From NCBI GenBank assembly GCA_027620655.1, contig JAQCDS010000010.1:1-41907 (forward strand): a stretch of 41,907 nt of DNA, written 5' to 3'. The notes beneath the pieces were generated by a model. That model worked only from the letters and a program-made list of their open reading frames with translations. It searched no databases and was not told where the DNA came from. The DNA is from Bacteroidota bacterium (GTDB taxonomy: Bacteria > Bacteroidota > Bacteroidia > Flavobacteriales > Flavobacteriaceae). How positions within the stretch are numbered: position 1 is the first letter of the stretch; every line of letters starts with the position of its first letter. Positions 1 through 8,667 of the stretch are shown one piece after another. The position numbers were made by a program, and so were the translations under genes.

Positions 1-1
1 A

Positions 2-3000
2 GGAAACCAAGTTGTTGCAGATGGATTATTATCAGATGCTTTAACAGCAGACGTATGGACTAATGAGACATCATCAAATGTTGATGTTGTATATATATTA
101 GTTCCTATAGGTGACAATGGTTGCGAGGGGGATTCATTTACAGTCACAGTAACCGTAAATCCAATATCTAAAATAGACCCGATTGCCAACCAGACTATTT
201 GTAGTCAGTCTGCATTTCAAGATGTTTTTGTAACCTCTCCAACACAACCAACAGCTTCTATTACATATACATGGGAAGTTACAAGTGCGGGCCCAAATTT
301 AAGTGGATACACAATAAGTTCTGGACCTATCGCAATTACAAATCCGATTTTAGGAGAAACAATATTCAATGCTTCAAATACAGCTGAAGATTTGATTTAT
401 ACCCTCACACCATATTATGATAATTGTGAAGGAACAGCACAAACATTTACAATCACAGTTGATCCTACACCGGAAATTCCTGATGTAAATACATCAATTT
501 GTAGTGAAGAAACTTTTGATGTTTTACCAGAAAATGGACTTCCAACACCCGCAACAATTATTCCTGTAAATACAACATATACATGGACAGTTTTGCCAAA
601 CCCAAATGTTACAGGTCAAAGTGATGAAATACAACCTCAAAATGATATCAGTCAAACATTAATAAATCTTACTAATGTTGCTCAAGATGTGGTCTATATT
701 GTGACACCAACATCTGCTGATGGTTGCGAGGGCGCTACTTTTGAACTAATAGTTACTGTAGAAACGCGCCCAATAATTGAGGATAAAATAGCGGGCGCTT
801 GTAGTGGTGATGCATTTCTAGTTGAGCCCACAGACAATTCGCCATTAGAAATTGTTCCGTCAAATACATTATATACTTGGACAATTCTACCAGGCGCAGA
901 TTTAATAGATTTAACAGGCTATAGTGATCAAACTACTGGAGTGTCTTCAATTAGTCAAACACTCGTAAATCTTACAGACGAATCTAAAACAATTGTTTAT
1001 GAAGTGATTCCAATTTCAGGTACTTGTGAAGGATTGCCATTCGAAATTGAAGTAACGGTAAGTCCTAGCCCTTTTGTTGATGATATTATTGTAACACCAA
1101 TTTGTAGTGAAGATACTTTTACAGTAATTCCAGAAACGGCTGTACCAAGTCCAAATAACATAGTCCCTATTGGTACAACATTTACATGGACTGTTGTTGA
1201 TAATCCCAATGTAATTGGCGATACAGATGAGGTAAATCCGCAAAGTCAAATTAGTCAAACACTGACAAATACATCTTCAACGACTCAAACAGTTGTTTAT
1301 ACTGTAGTTCCAAGTTCCTCAGGATGTGATGGACCATCCTTTACAATTACAGTAGATGTAAAACCAAGACCTTTTATTGTTTCTGGTCCAGACACTCAAG
1401 ATACTCAATGTAGTGGTGACCCCTTTGTAATTTTACCTCAAGATGGGGTGCCAACATCTGCAACTATTGTTCCAGTTGGAACACAGTACACTTGGACAAC
1501 CTTAGGTAATCCAGATCTTTTGGGCTGGTCCAATCAGACCGTGCCCGTTGATTTAATAACTCAAACTTTAGAAAATACAACAAATCAAATTCAACAAATC
1601 ATTTATACGATTATTCCAGAAGCCGATGGATGTGTAGGACCGTCTTTTGATGCTGTAATTACAATAGAACCAAAACCATTTGTACCAGACGTGATTGTCG
1701 ATATTTGTGATGCAACTTCTTCTTCTAATTCTTCTTATATTTTAAGCCCTCAAAATGGCGTTTTACCGGATGCAAGTACAATTATTCCAGATATAACAAC
1801 TTATACTTGGGGCCCACCAATTGTTACTGGTGGTCTTACAGGAGGTTCTACAGGTAACGATGAGGCGTTCTTTGATTCTGGAAATTTTGAAAACCCAACA
1901 ACCAACCTACAAACAGCAATTTACACGGTTACACCAAATTATTTCACTGTGTCAAATCCGACTACTCCACAATGTTCAGGAGAGCCCTTTACGATAACAA
2001 TAACAGTTTCGCCATCTCCAGAAATCAACGAGGTGATTACAAATATTGCTTGTAGTTATTCCGATCCCCTTTGTGGGGCAAGTATAGAAATAAGCCCTGT
2101 AGGAATTGGTCCATTTACATACAGTTGGGTTTCAATTGAAGGGAATCCTTTAAATGATCCAACGGATGAAGATCAGTTTGATTTATGTCCTGGTACATAT
2201 GAACTTACCATTACTGATGCATCAAGCTGTAGCTATGTTTTTGAATATGAAATAGTACCACCCGAACCTGTTGAATTTACATTAATTACACAAACGGATA
2301 TTTCTTGTAACAATGTCAACACGCTTCCTTGTGATGGTAGTATTGAAGTTTCAACCACTGGAGGAACATTGCCATACAACTTAGTAGAATGGTATACAGA
2401 AACTATTCCGGGTTCTGGTGTTTTTGATTCTGGACCATTAATTAATATCATCAATCCTTACAACTTAGTCAATGCATGTGAAGGGAATTATGTTTTAAAA
2501 ATATTAGACGGTAATGGATGTGAATTCGTTTCTGATGTTTACACTATTGAACAAGCTGTAGAGCCAATTATTTTAACGGAAACCTTATCATATTACAATG
2601 GGTTCAATATTGATTGTAATGCAGCTAATAGCGGTACTATTACAGTTGATTTATCTGGTGGTTCTGGAATCTTTATTTATTCTTTTGCATATGCAACTGG
2701 TGCTGTTTTGGAGGCTGATACGATTCTAAGTTCACCAGCTACCCTTGTTTTTGATTTCTTAATTGCAGGAGATTACACTCTAACCGTTGAAGATCCAAAT
2801 TGTACAGATCAAATCGTTAGGAATTATACCCTTACTCAACCCGATGAGCTTATCATTACGGCGACATTAGTTGATCCAGTAAGTTGCTTTGGAGGGCTGG
2901 CAACCTATAATGTTACAGCAACAGGCGGTGTACCACCATATACTGGGACAGGCTTACAAAGTGTTCTTAGCGGGCCAGTTACATTTATTGTATCAGATGC

Positions 3001-4372
3001 CAATGGATGTGAGGATGATTTCTCAACAGTGGTTACTGAACCTGCAGAACTTTTAGCAACTTATGTTGTTGATGATGCACCATGTTTTGGAGATACTGGA
3101 CAAATCACTGTAACACCAACAGGCGGAACAGGGGTGCTAACAGTTAATCTATATGATAATAACAATATATTTATTACAAGTTTAAATACAACCCAGGGGA
3201 ATTCAGTAATATTTGACCAACTGGAAGGAACTTATTTTTATGATGTCGTTGATCAAAACAATTGTTCTTATGGTCCTGAAGTTGTGGTAATTGATGAACC
3301 CGATCCTATTGTTATCATAGACCATGAAGTCATTCAACCTGATTGTAATACTGTGCCCGCATGGGAATTTAATAATGGCTCTATTTGTATTACTATAACT
3401 GGCGGAACAAATCCATTCCCAATTGGAACAGGTTGGGTAGACAACGGCGGTGGACAATGGTGTTTAAACAATTTGAGTGCCGGTACATATCCAATAGACG
3501 TTACAGACAGTAATAACTGTTCATTACAAAATCCTTTTCCTGATATCACACTAGTCAGACCTCCTGAAATTACTGCTGTTTTAACCAATACAATTAATAT
3601 TGATTGTGATACAGATACAGCAACGCAAATCAATACTATTATTGTCAATGGAGGTGTGCCTCCATACCAGGTAACATGGTCTGGTGGTATTGTTGATGCC
3701 TCTAATCCTTTTGTTATGGAAACCTCTGTTCCTGGAAATTATTCAGCTTTTGTAAACGATCAATATGGACTTATAAATGGCTGTCCGCCAATAGAATTTC
3801 CTTTAGATCCAATTACTTTCTTTGAATTTGGAATTGCAGACTTTACACTGAGCTCTGATAATAGTGATTTCTGTGGTATTTATGCTATTGATGATCCTAT
3901 ACAATTCAATAATATGTCTTCGGGTGATATTGTAAGTTACACTTGGAATTTTGGAGATGGTTCTCCAGAATTTAATGGGCCAAATGCACCAGATCATATT
4001 TATAATGCAATAGGAACCTATACAATTAGTTTAACGGTTGAAGACCTTTATGGTTGTTTTGACACATATTCCGAAACAATAGAAATTACAAAAGGGTATG
4101 AGATTATTTTACCCAATGCCTTTACTCCAAATGGAGATGGAATTAATGAAACCATACGTCCTGTGACCATATGTATGACAGAAATTAAATTGAGTATATA
4201 TGATACATGGGGATCGCTTATTTATTCAGAAACTAGTGATGATATTTATGGATGGGATGGTACTATTGATGGAAAACCTGCCGAAAATGGAAACTATATA
4301 ATGGTCGTTATTGCAACAACGTACAATGGCGCTGTAATTGAACTTAATGGACCTGTAACCCTTATCAAATAA
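2..4372 (+). CDS. T9SS type B secreted giant repeat protein (SprB-like adhesin), 5' end outside window
   Basis: The frame is open from base 2, so the gene starts upstream of the window; the ATG at 392 is only an internal Met. About six PKD-like units of roughly 100 residues come first, each with a Cys-Ser-x-x-x-F start, a YTW strand and a final C-x-G-x-x-F. Seven SprB-like units with GGxxPY-type turns follow (about 2020-3810), then a PKD domain with WNFGDG (about 3840-4090). Last is a gliding-motility-associated C-terminal domain starting LPNAFTPNGDGINE (about 4105-4372). By family knowledge this terminal domain is the type B signal for the type IX secretion system, so the protein is probably exported to the cell surface as an adhesin. 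The gene lies 5 bases before a PorP/SprF gene, the usual partner for this class. Ligand and exact role are unknown. Confidence 0.9.
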   Translation, partial: GNQVVADGLLSDALTADVWTNETSSNVDVVYILVPIGDNGCEGDSFTVTVTVNPISKIDPIANQTICSQSAFQDVFVTSPTQPTASITYTWEVTSAGPNLSGYTISSGPIAITNPILGETIFNASNTAEDLIYTLTPYYDNCEGTAQTFTITVDPTPEIPDVNTSICSEETFDVLPENGLPTPATIIPVNTTYTWTVLPNPNVTGQSDEIQPQNDISQTLINLTNVAQDVVYIVTPTSADGCEGATFELIVTVETRPIIEDKIAGACSGDAFLVEPTDNSPLEIVPSNTLYTWTILPGADLIDLTGYSDQTTGVSSISQTLVNLTDESKTIVYEVIPISGTCEGLPFEIEVTVSPSPFVDDIIVTPICSEDTFTVIPETAVPSPNNIVPIGTTFTWTVVDNPNVIGDTDEVNPQSQISQTLTNTSSTTQTVVYTVVPSSSGCDGPSFTITVDVKPRPFIVSGPDTQDTQCSGDPFVILPQDGVPTSATIVPVGTQYTWTTLGNPDLLGWSNQTVPVDLITQTLENTTNQIQQIIYTIIPEADGCVGPSFDAVITIEPKPFVPDVIVDICDATSSSNSSYILSPQNGVLPDASTIIPDITTYTWGPPIVTGGLTGGSTGNDEAFFDSGNFENPTTNLQTAIYTVTPNYFTVSNPTTPQCSGEPFTITITVSPSPEINEVITNIACSYSDPLCGASIEISPVGIGPFTYSWVSIEGNPLNDPTDEDQFDLCPGTYELTITDASSCSYVFEYEIVPPEPVEFTLITQTDISCNNVNTLPCDGSIEVSTTGGTLPYNLVEWYTETIPGSGVFDSGPLINIINPYNLVNACEGNYVLKILDGNGCEFVSDVYTIEQAVEPIILTETLSYYNGFNIDCNAANSGTITVDLSGGSGIFIYSFAYATGAVLEADTILSSPATLVFDFLIAGDYTLTVEDPNCTDQIVRNYTLTQPDELIITATLVDPVSCFGGLATYNVTATGGVPPYTGTGLQSVLSGPVTFIVSDANGCEDDFSTVVTEPAELLATYVVDDAPCFGDTGQITVTPTGGTGVLTVNLYDNNNIFITSLNTTQGNSVIFDQLEGTYFYDVVDQNNCSYGPEVVVIDEPDPIVIIDHEVIQPDCNTVPAWEFNNGSICITITGGTNPFPIGTGWVDNGGGQWCLNNLSAGTYPIDVTDSNNCSLQNPFPDITLVRPPEITAVLTNTINIDCDTDTATQINTIIVNGGVPPYQVTWSGGIVDASNPFVMETSVPGNYSAFVNDQYGLINGCPPIEFPLDPITFFEFGIADFTLSSDNSDFCGIYAIDDPIQFNNMSSGDIVSYTWNFGDGSPEFNGPNAPDHIYNAIGTYTISLTVEDLYGCFDTYSETIEITKGYEIILPNAFTPNGDGINETIRPVTICMTEIKLSIYDTWGSLIYSETSDDIYGWDGTIDGKPAENGNYIMVVIATTYNGAVIELNGPVTLIK
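200..2000 (+). repeat. Tandem PKD-like protein repeats, about 300 bp period
   Basis: The Cys codon that opens each unit falls near 200, 500, 800, 1103, 1409 and 1706, giving spacings of 300, 300, 303, 306 and 297 bases. The units share the protein pattern Cys-Ser, YTW, an ISQTL-N-T segment and a final VTV strand with prolines, but they have diverged at DNA level. The array is therefore old rather than recently expanded. The left-most unit is only partly visible. Confidence 0.8.
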
Positions 4373-4377
4373 GCAAA

Positions 4378-5346
4378 ATGAAAAAATTACTTTACATATT
4401 CGTATTCGCATCATTTTCTAAGGGGTTTTCACAAGATCCTATACATACACAATTTTTTATGGTCCCAGAAACACTAAGTTCTAGTTTTACGGGCGCAAAA
4501 CAGTCTACTCGAGCTGGAATAATTCATCGTACACAATGGCCGGGATTAAACTTTAGCATCAACACACAATTTGCTTTTGTAGATAACTGGTTTGAAGAAG
4601 TTAAAAGCGGCATTGGAATTAGTGTATTGAATCATAAGGAAACGACAACTAGATACAATTTTACGCAAGTAAACTTGAATTATGCTTATCAATTTCCAAT
4701 ATCTGATGAATGGAACGTTCGACCCAGTATTTCTGTGGGTTATGGAGCAAAAGATTTTGGATTTCAGAACCTTGTACTCGAAGACCAAATCAATATTTTT
4801 AGTGGGATTATTAACGCCAATAGTATTGACCCGATAAACTTAAATGAATCTGTTCGTTTTATTGATTTTGGAGCTTCAGTTCTTTTTAATAGTGAAAATT
4901 CTTGGGTCGGTTTTACGGTGAAGCATCTAAATAGACCAAATATCTCTATGGAAATAGGGGGTCAAGAAAATCTAGATATGTTTATGTCACTTCATGGGTC
5001 GCTATATATTCCTTTTGGAGGTTATAGAAATGATAATAAACTTTTTGTACTGGCCAATGGAATGATGCAAGGGGCTTATAATCGTTTCGATTTGGGTGCA
5101 AAATATGAAATGGATCGTTTTTCTTTTGGGCTTTTGGCGGCAACAAACCCTATCAAAACAGATCCAAATAGTCATTTCTTAACCTCAATTAATGCCTTTG
5201 TTGGTATGGATTGGGAGGGCTTTCGTTTTGGATATTCTTATGATTTCAATGTCACAGAAATTGGACGAACGGGTGGAGTATATGAGCTATCTATAAGCTA
5301 TGATTTCCTAAACAATGACAACTGTTTCGGATGTCCAGACTATTAA
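4378..5346 (+). CDS. PorP/SprF family type IX secretion membrane protein
   Basis: This 322-residue protein has a signal peptide (MKKLLYIFVFASFSKGFSQ) and the PorP/SprF outline: DPIHTQFFM near the N-terminus, then alternating beta strands typical of an outer-membrane barrel, ending YELSISYDF before a short Cys-containing tail. Family members assist secretion or surface anchoring of type B cargo such as SprB. The gene starts 5 bases after the adhesin stop, so the two are almost certainly co-transcribed and probably work as a pair. It is one of several paralogues expected in such a genome and is not necessarily the core PorP. Confidence 0.88.
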   Translation: MKKLLYIFVFASFSKGFSQDPIHTQFFMVPETLSSSFTGAKQSTRAGIIHRTQWPGLNFSINTQFAFVDNWFEEVKSGIGISVLNHKETTTRYNFTQVNLNYAYQFPISDEWNVRPSISVGYGAKDFGFQNLVLEDQINIFSGIINANSIDPINLNESVRFIDFGASVLFNSENSWVGFTVKHLNRPNISMEIGGQENLDMFMSLHGSLYIPFGGYRNDNKLFVLANGMMQGAYNRFDLGAKYEMDRFSFGLLAATNPIKTDPNSHFLTSINAFVGMDWEGFRFGYSYDFNVTEIGRTGGVYELSISYDFLNNDNCFGCPDY

Positions 5347-5383
5347 CTAAATAAATATTATTTTTATACTCTAAAGCAATACC

Positions 5384-6250
5384 ATGCCTAAGTGTGTAAA
5401 AATTATTGAATGTCCAAGGGATGCCATGCAAGGCATAAAGACATTTATTCCAACCAAAAAGAAGATCCAATACCTTCAGTCTCTTTTACGTGTTGGATTT
5501 GATACCATTGATTTTGGGAGTTTTGTATCACCTAGAGCAATTCCTCAAATGCAGGATACTGCGGAGGTGCTTTCGCAATTAGACCTTAGTGTTTCTAATA
5601 GTAAATTGTTGGCTATAATAGCTAATGTTCGTGGTGCAAAAGCAGCAGCTTCATTCAAAGAGATTGATTATTTAGGTTTTCCATTTTCTATTTCCGAAAA
5701 TTTTCAAATGCGAAACACCCACAAAACAATTGCAGAATCTGTTGAGGTTCTCAAAGAAATTTTAGAAATCACCCACCAACAAAACAAAGAACTTGTGGTT
5801 TATTTGTCTATGGCCTTTGGAAATCCCTATGGCGATCCTTGGAATGTAGATGTAGTAGGCGAGTGGACCGAACGCCTATATAATATGGGCGTTAGAATTT
5901 TATCATTAAGTGATACTATTGGTTCTTCTTCTGAAAGATCAATTTCATATCTTTTTTCTCACCTTATTCCCCACTATTCTGATGTGGAGTTTGGCGCACA
6001 TTTGCACACTCACCCCTCATCGTGGCACGAAAAAGTTGATGCAGCTTTTAAAGCAGGGTGCCTTCGATTTGATGGTGCCATTCAAGGATTTGGAGGTTGC
6101 CCTATGGCTAAAGATGACCTAACCGGAAATATGCCTACAGAAAAGATGATTTCGTACTTTACAACTGAAAAAATTGAAACAAACCTCAATGTGCTTGCTT
6201 TTGAAAGCGCACACAATGAGGCCTCAAAATTATTTTCAAAATACCACTAG
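5384..6250 (+). CDS. Hydroxymethylglutaryl-CoA lyase-like protein (HMGL family)
   Basis: The 288-residue protein is a DRE-TIM-type barrel of normal HMG-CoA lyase length. Visible motifs are ECPRDAMQG at the N-terminus (usual form GPRDGLQ), SLSDTIG, the metal-binding HxH in HLHTH, and GFGGCPMAKD holding the lyase active-site cysteine. The family cleaves HMG-CoA to acetoacetate and acetyl-CoA in leucine breakdown. The sequence after HxH (THPSSW) departs from the common DTYG, so a related acyl-CoA substrate is possible. The gene converges with the TonB receptor gene, and the two stop codons overlap in one CTAG. No clear promoter box is seen in the 37 bases upstream, so read-through from the PorP/SprF gene is possible. 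Confidence 0.8.
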   Translation: MPKCVKIIECPRDAMQGIKTFIPTKKKIQYLQSLLRVGFDTIDFGSFVSPRAIPQMQDTAEVLSQLDLSVSNSKLLAIIANVRGAKAAASFKEIDYLGFPFSISENFQMRNTHKTIAESVEVLKEILEITHQQNKELVVYLSMAFGNPYGDPWNVDVVGEWTERLYNMGVRILSLSDTIGSSSERSISYLFSHLIPHYSDVEFGAHLHTHPSSWHEKVDAAFKAGCLRFDGAIQGFGGCPMAKDDLTGNMPTEKMISYFTTEKIETNLNVLAFESAHNEASKLFSKYH

Positions 6251-8472
6251 AAACGGAGCTCAATTCCGCCATAGATTCCAAAAGGATGACCAGGTCTAAA
6301 GCCAGCAGGAACTTTTGAAACAGCATAAGTGTTATCAAACATATTGACAACCATAGCAGTAATGCTCAAATTATTTTTAATGTGATATTTTCCAGAAAAA
6401 TCAACAATGAAATTTGATGTTATTCCATTGTTTTCATTGATTGTCTCTGTTCCAGCGGTTGTTCTAAAAGCCCCATTTTGTCGGCCATTCAAATGCAACT
6501 CAAATTTATTGTGCTCCAAGGAAATAGAAGTATTAAATTGATGCTTAGCAATGTATGGCAATTCATCGCCATTTTCTACCTCACCCCACAAGTCTTCCTC
6601 ACTTCCAAAATTGTTTTCAAACGTTGCGTCAGTTAGTGTATAGCCAAATGTTACAGGCATAGAAAACTTTGAGTTTTTCTCCATTAAATCATAATTTAAT
6701 AAAAGTTCTATTCCCTTTACACTTACTTCTCCTGCATTAAATTGATCTAAGGAACCTGTTCCGCCACTAGCGGCCAAGTCGCTTCCCAAAAGATTACTGT
6801 AGTCGTTGTAAAATCCAACAATTTCTCCTCGCAAACCCTTGAAATTAAAACGCGACCCAATTTCATAGTTGATACTCTCTTCGGCTTTTTGTCCAGGTTT
6901 ATTGCCAGGAGGAGAAAATCCTTTATGGATACCTGCAAAAATTGAAGTTTGATTATTGAATTTGTAATTCATTCCAATTCCTGGGATGAAAATGGCTAAT
7001 TTATTTTCTCTTGTAGAAAGGTCAGCACCAGTTCTGTTTGAGTCATCACTTCCAAAATTTTCTCTTTGGAGTTGAATGTCTTCATATCGTATTCCAGGCG
7101 TAACTGTCAAATTTTTATATTTTAATTTATATAAAATAGACCCTGCAAAAGCTTTTGCACTACTAATTCTATTGGCGTCAGAACCACGTTCTGCTGCTGT
7201 AGTTAAATTCATTTGACCGTTGCTAGTCATATTATAACCATCTTTCCACTGAAAACGATCTTCCTCATCATAATGGTAACGGAGACCAATTTCCAAATCA
7301 TGAAAAACTTGCTCGCCATTCCAGTGAAAATCTAATTTTGTTTGAATTCCTTTTGAAACATATTCTCTATTATTAGCTTTAACCAATAATGCATCAGCAT
7401 CAGAATTTGACGAACCTCTAATAATATTCATGTAGGAATTATATGTTGTAGGATCATTTAATATTGAAGCAATTTTAACTTTATTTCCATTAAAAACGAC
7501 ATCATTTAATTTGTACCAATTTCTAGCAAAACCATTGTAATATCCGCTTGTTGTTACTTTTAAAAAATTAGAAAAGTTGATTTCGTGTGTGAGTAAAAAC
7601 TGTTGGTGCTTATTAGTCATTTTATCTTTTTGGGAGGCTGCATAGCGCATAAAAGGAGATTGTTTAAAATCAGATGCTGTTAGGCCCAAATAAGTTTCAT
7701 TTGAAACCTCATCTGAGTATTGAAATTTAAATGTGAGCGCTTGTTGGTATTTTGCATTTTCACGACTCTTGACTCTAATTTTAGCAACAAAATCATTTTT
7801 ATCAAATCCAGTATTTTGATCATCCAATAAATCTTTAAATCCTTTGGAATTGTTTTTTAAGTACTCTAATGTATATCCAAATTGCGATTTTGAATCCCCA
7901 ATTTTAAGGTGGGTTTGGTGCTTATTGAAACTTCCAAAACTTGATTTCAAACTTCCTTTAAATGCATTTGGAATTTGAGTGCTTACCAAATTAATAGCAC
8001 CACCAGTAGTAAATGGTCCATATTGAATTTGACTACTTCCTTTCAAAATTTCAACGGCTTGCATTCGAGCAATTGATGGAAAATAATAGGCAGCAGGTGC
8101 ACTATATGGGGCTGGAGCAATCAATACGCCATCTTCCATAATTGAAATTTTTGCACTTCTTTCTGGTGACGTACCACGCAAACTAATATTTGGTCGAAGT
8201 CCAAAGCCATCTTCTTCATATATAGACACTCCAGGAACCGTTCTTAGCACGCGATTAATATCTGTATAACTAAATTTTTCTAATTCTTCAGCAGAAACAT
8301 AATAGGCCGATCCAGATCTGTTTTGGGCAACATATTTACTCCCAAAAATGACTTTAGTGTTGATAAACACTTGATCTAATTTTTGAACGGAATCTGTTGA
8401 TTTTTTATTGGGCTCTTGAGCATTTAGATTTGATATATTTAACAATATTAATAGTAGGATGTTGTATTTCAC
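6247..8472 (-). CDS. TonB-dependent outer-membrane receptor, FecA-like
   Basis: The 741-residue receptor has a signal peptide ending NLNAQ, a plug domain (about residues 30-170) and a 22-strand-type barrel ending in GGIELRF with the usual terminal Phe. The plug carries NISLRGTSPERSAKISIMEDG, APAPYSAPAAYYFP and QYGPFTTGGAINLVS, the pattern of receptors related to the ferric dicitrate receptor FecA. No N-terminal signalling domain is present, so it is not a FecA-FecR-type transducer. The role is probably uptake of a ferric chelate or similar metal ligand powered by TonB. A clean promoter lies at 8522-8552, bracketed by two matching palindromes (8483-8505 and 8556-8578). This suggests control by a metal-responsive regulator. 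The substrate cannot be read from sequence. Confidence 0.87.
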   Translation of the reverse strand: MKYNILLLILLNISNLNAQEPNKKSTDSVQKLDQVFINTKVIFGSKYVAQNRSGSAYYVSAEELEKFSYTDINRVLRTVPGVSIYEEDGFGLRPNISLRGTSPERSAKISIMEDGVLIAPAPYSAPAAYYFPSIARMQAVEILKGSSQIQYGPFTTGGAINLVSTQIPNAFKGSLKSSFGSFNKHQTHLKIGDSKSQFGYTLEYLKNNSKGFKDLLDDQNTGFDKNDFVAKIRVKSRENAKYQQALTFKFQYSDEVSNETYLGLTASDFKQSPFMRYAASQKDKMTNKHQQFLLTHEINFSNFLKVTTSGYYNGFARNWYKLNDVVFNGNKVKIASILNDPTTYNSYMNIIRGSSNSDADALLVKANNREYVSKGIQTKLDFHWNGEQVFHDLEIGLRYHYDEEDRFQWKDGYNMTSNGQMNLTTAAERGSDANRISSAKAFAGSILYKLKYKNLTVTPGIRYEDIQLQRENFGSDDSNRTGADLSTRENKLAIFIPGIGMNYKFNNQTSIFAGIHKGFSPPGNKPGQKAEESINYEIGSRFNFKGLRGEIVGFYNDYSNLLGSDLAASGGTGSLDQFNAGEVSVKGIELLLNYDLMEKNSKFSMPVTFGYTLTDATFENNFGSEEDLWGEVENGDELPYIAKHQFNTSISLEHNKFELHLNGRQNGAFRTTAGTETINENNGITSNFIVDFSGKYHIKNNLSITAMVVNMFDNTYAVSKVPAGFRPGHPFGIYGGIELRF

Positions 8473-8482
8473 GATTTAATAC

Positions 8483-8505
8483 TTATTTAGACTTAGTATA
8501 AATAA
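8483..8505. promoter_or_regulatory. Palindromic operator candidate A
   Basis: The arms TTATTTA and TAAATAA enclose a 9-base core GACTTAGTA. Symmetry extends into the core (AnACT / AGTnT), giving 10 of 11 paired positions around the centre. It lies just after the predicted transcription start of the TonB receptor gene and 11 bases before its ATG. A near-identical site is at 8556-8578. The pattern looks more like a DtxR/MntR-type box than a Fur box; this is an inference. Confidence 0.6.
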
Positions 8506-8521
8506 TAATATTTTGATAGTG

Positions 8522-8552
8522 CAAATATATAACCCAGTTTTACTTAAAACAA
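8522..8552 (-). promoter_or_regulatory. Promoter of the TonB receptor gene
   Basis: On the minus strand, TTG (8552-8550) and TATATTTG (8529-8522) are 20 bases apart, matching the Bacteroidota sigma-A pattern. The start of transcription should be near 8516. Confidence 0.75.
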
Positions 8553-8555
8553 AAT

Positions 8556-8578
8556 TTATTTAGATTAATTATAAATAA
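8556..8578. promoter_or_regulatory. Palindromic operator candidate B
   Basis: It has the same TTATTTA / TAAATAA arms and 9-base core length as site A, with core GATTAATTA (20 of 23 positions identical). It sits 3 bases upstream of the -33 element of the receptor promoter and 36 bases before the -33 of guaB. The start-to-start distance to site A is 73 bp, about seven helical turns, so both sites face the same side of the DNA. Confidence 0.6.
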
Positions 8579-8614
8579 TTATTGTTAGTAAGTATTATTA
8601 TATCTTGGATTATA

Positions 8615-8645
8615 GTCAGATATACTAAAAAAAGCCTTAAATTTG
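8615..8645 (+). promoter_or_regulatory. Promoter of guaB
   Basis: TTG (8615-8617) and TAAATTTG (8638-8645) are 20 bases apart. Transcription should start near 8651, which excludes the ATG at 8647 and supports the guaB start at 8668. Confidence 0.75.
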
Positions 8646-8667
8646 CATGCAATTAAACCTAATTGCA

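Noticed and set aside
997-1258. Minus-strand reading frames inside the adhesin gene and similar antisense frames elsewhere
   Set aside because: They are shadows of the real coding strand, with no family signature, promoter or start context.
8647-8667. ATG at 8647 as the guaB start
   Set aside because: It lies at or before the predicted transcription start, just after the -7 box, and adds seven residues not typical of the family; ATG 8668 gives the normal 490-residue protein.
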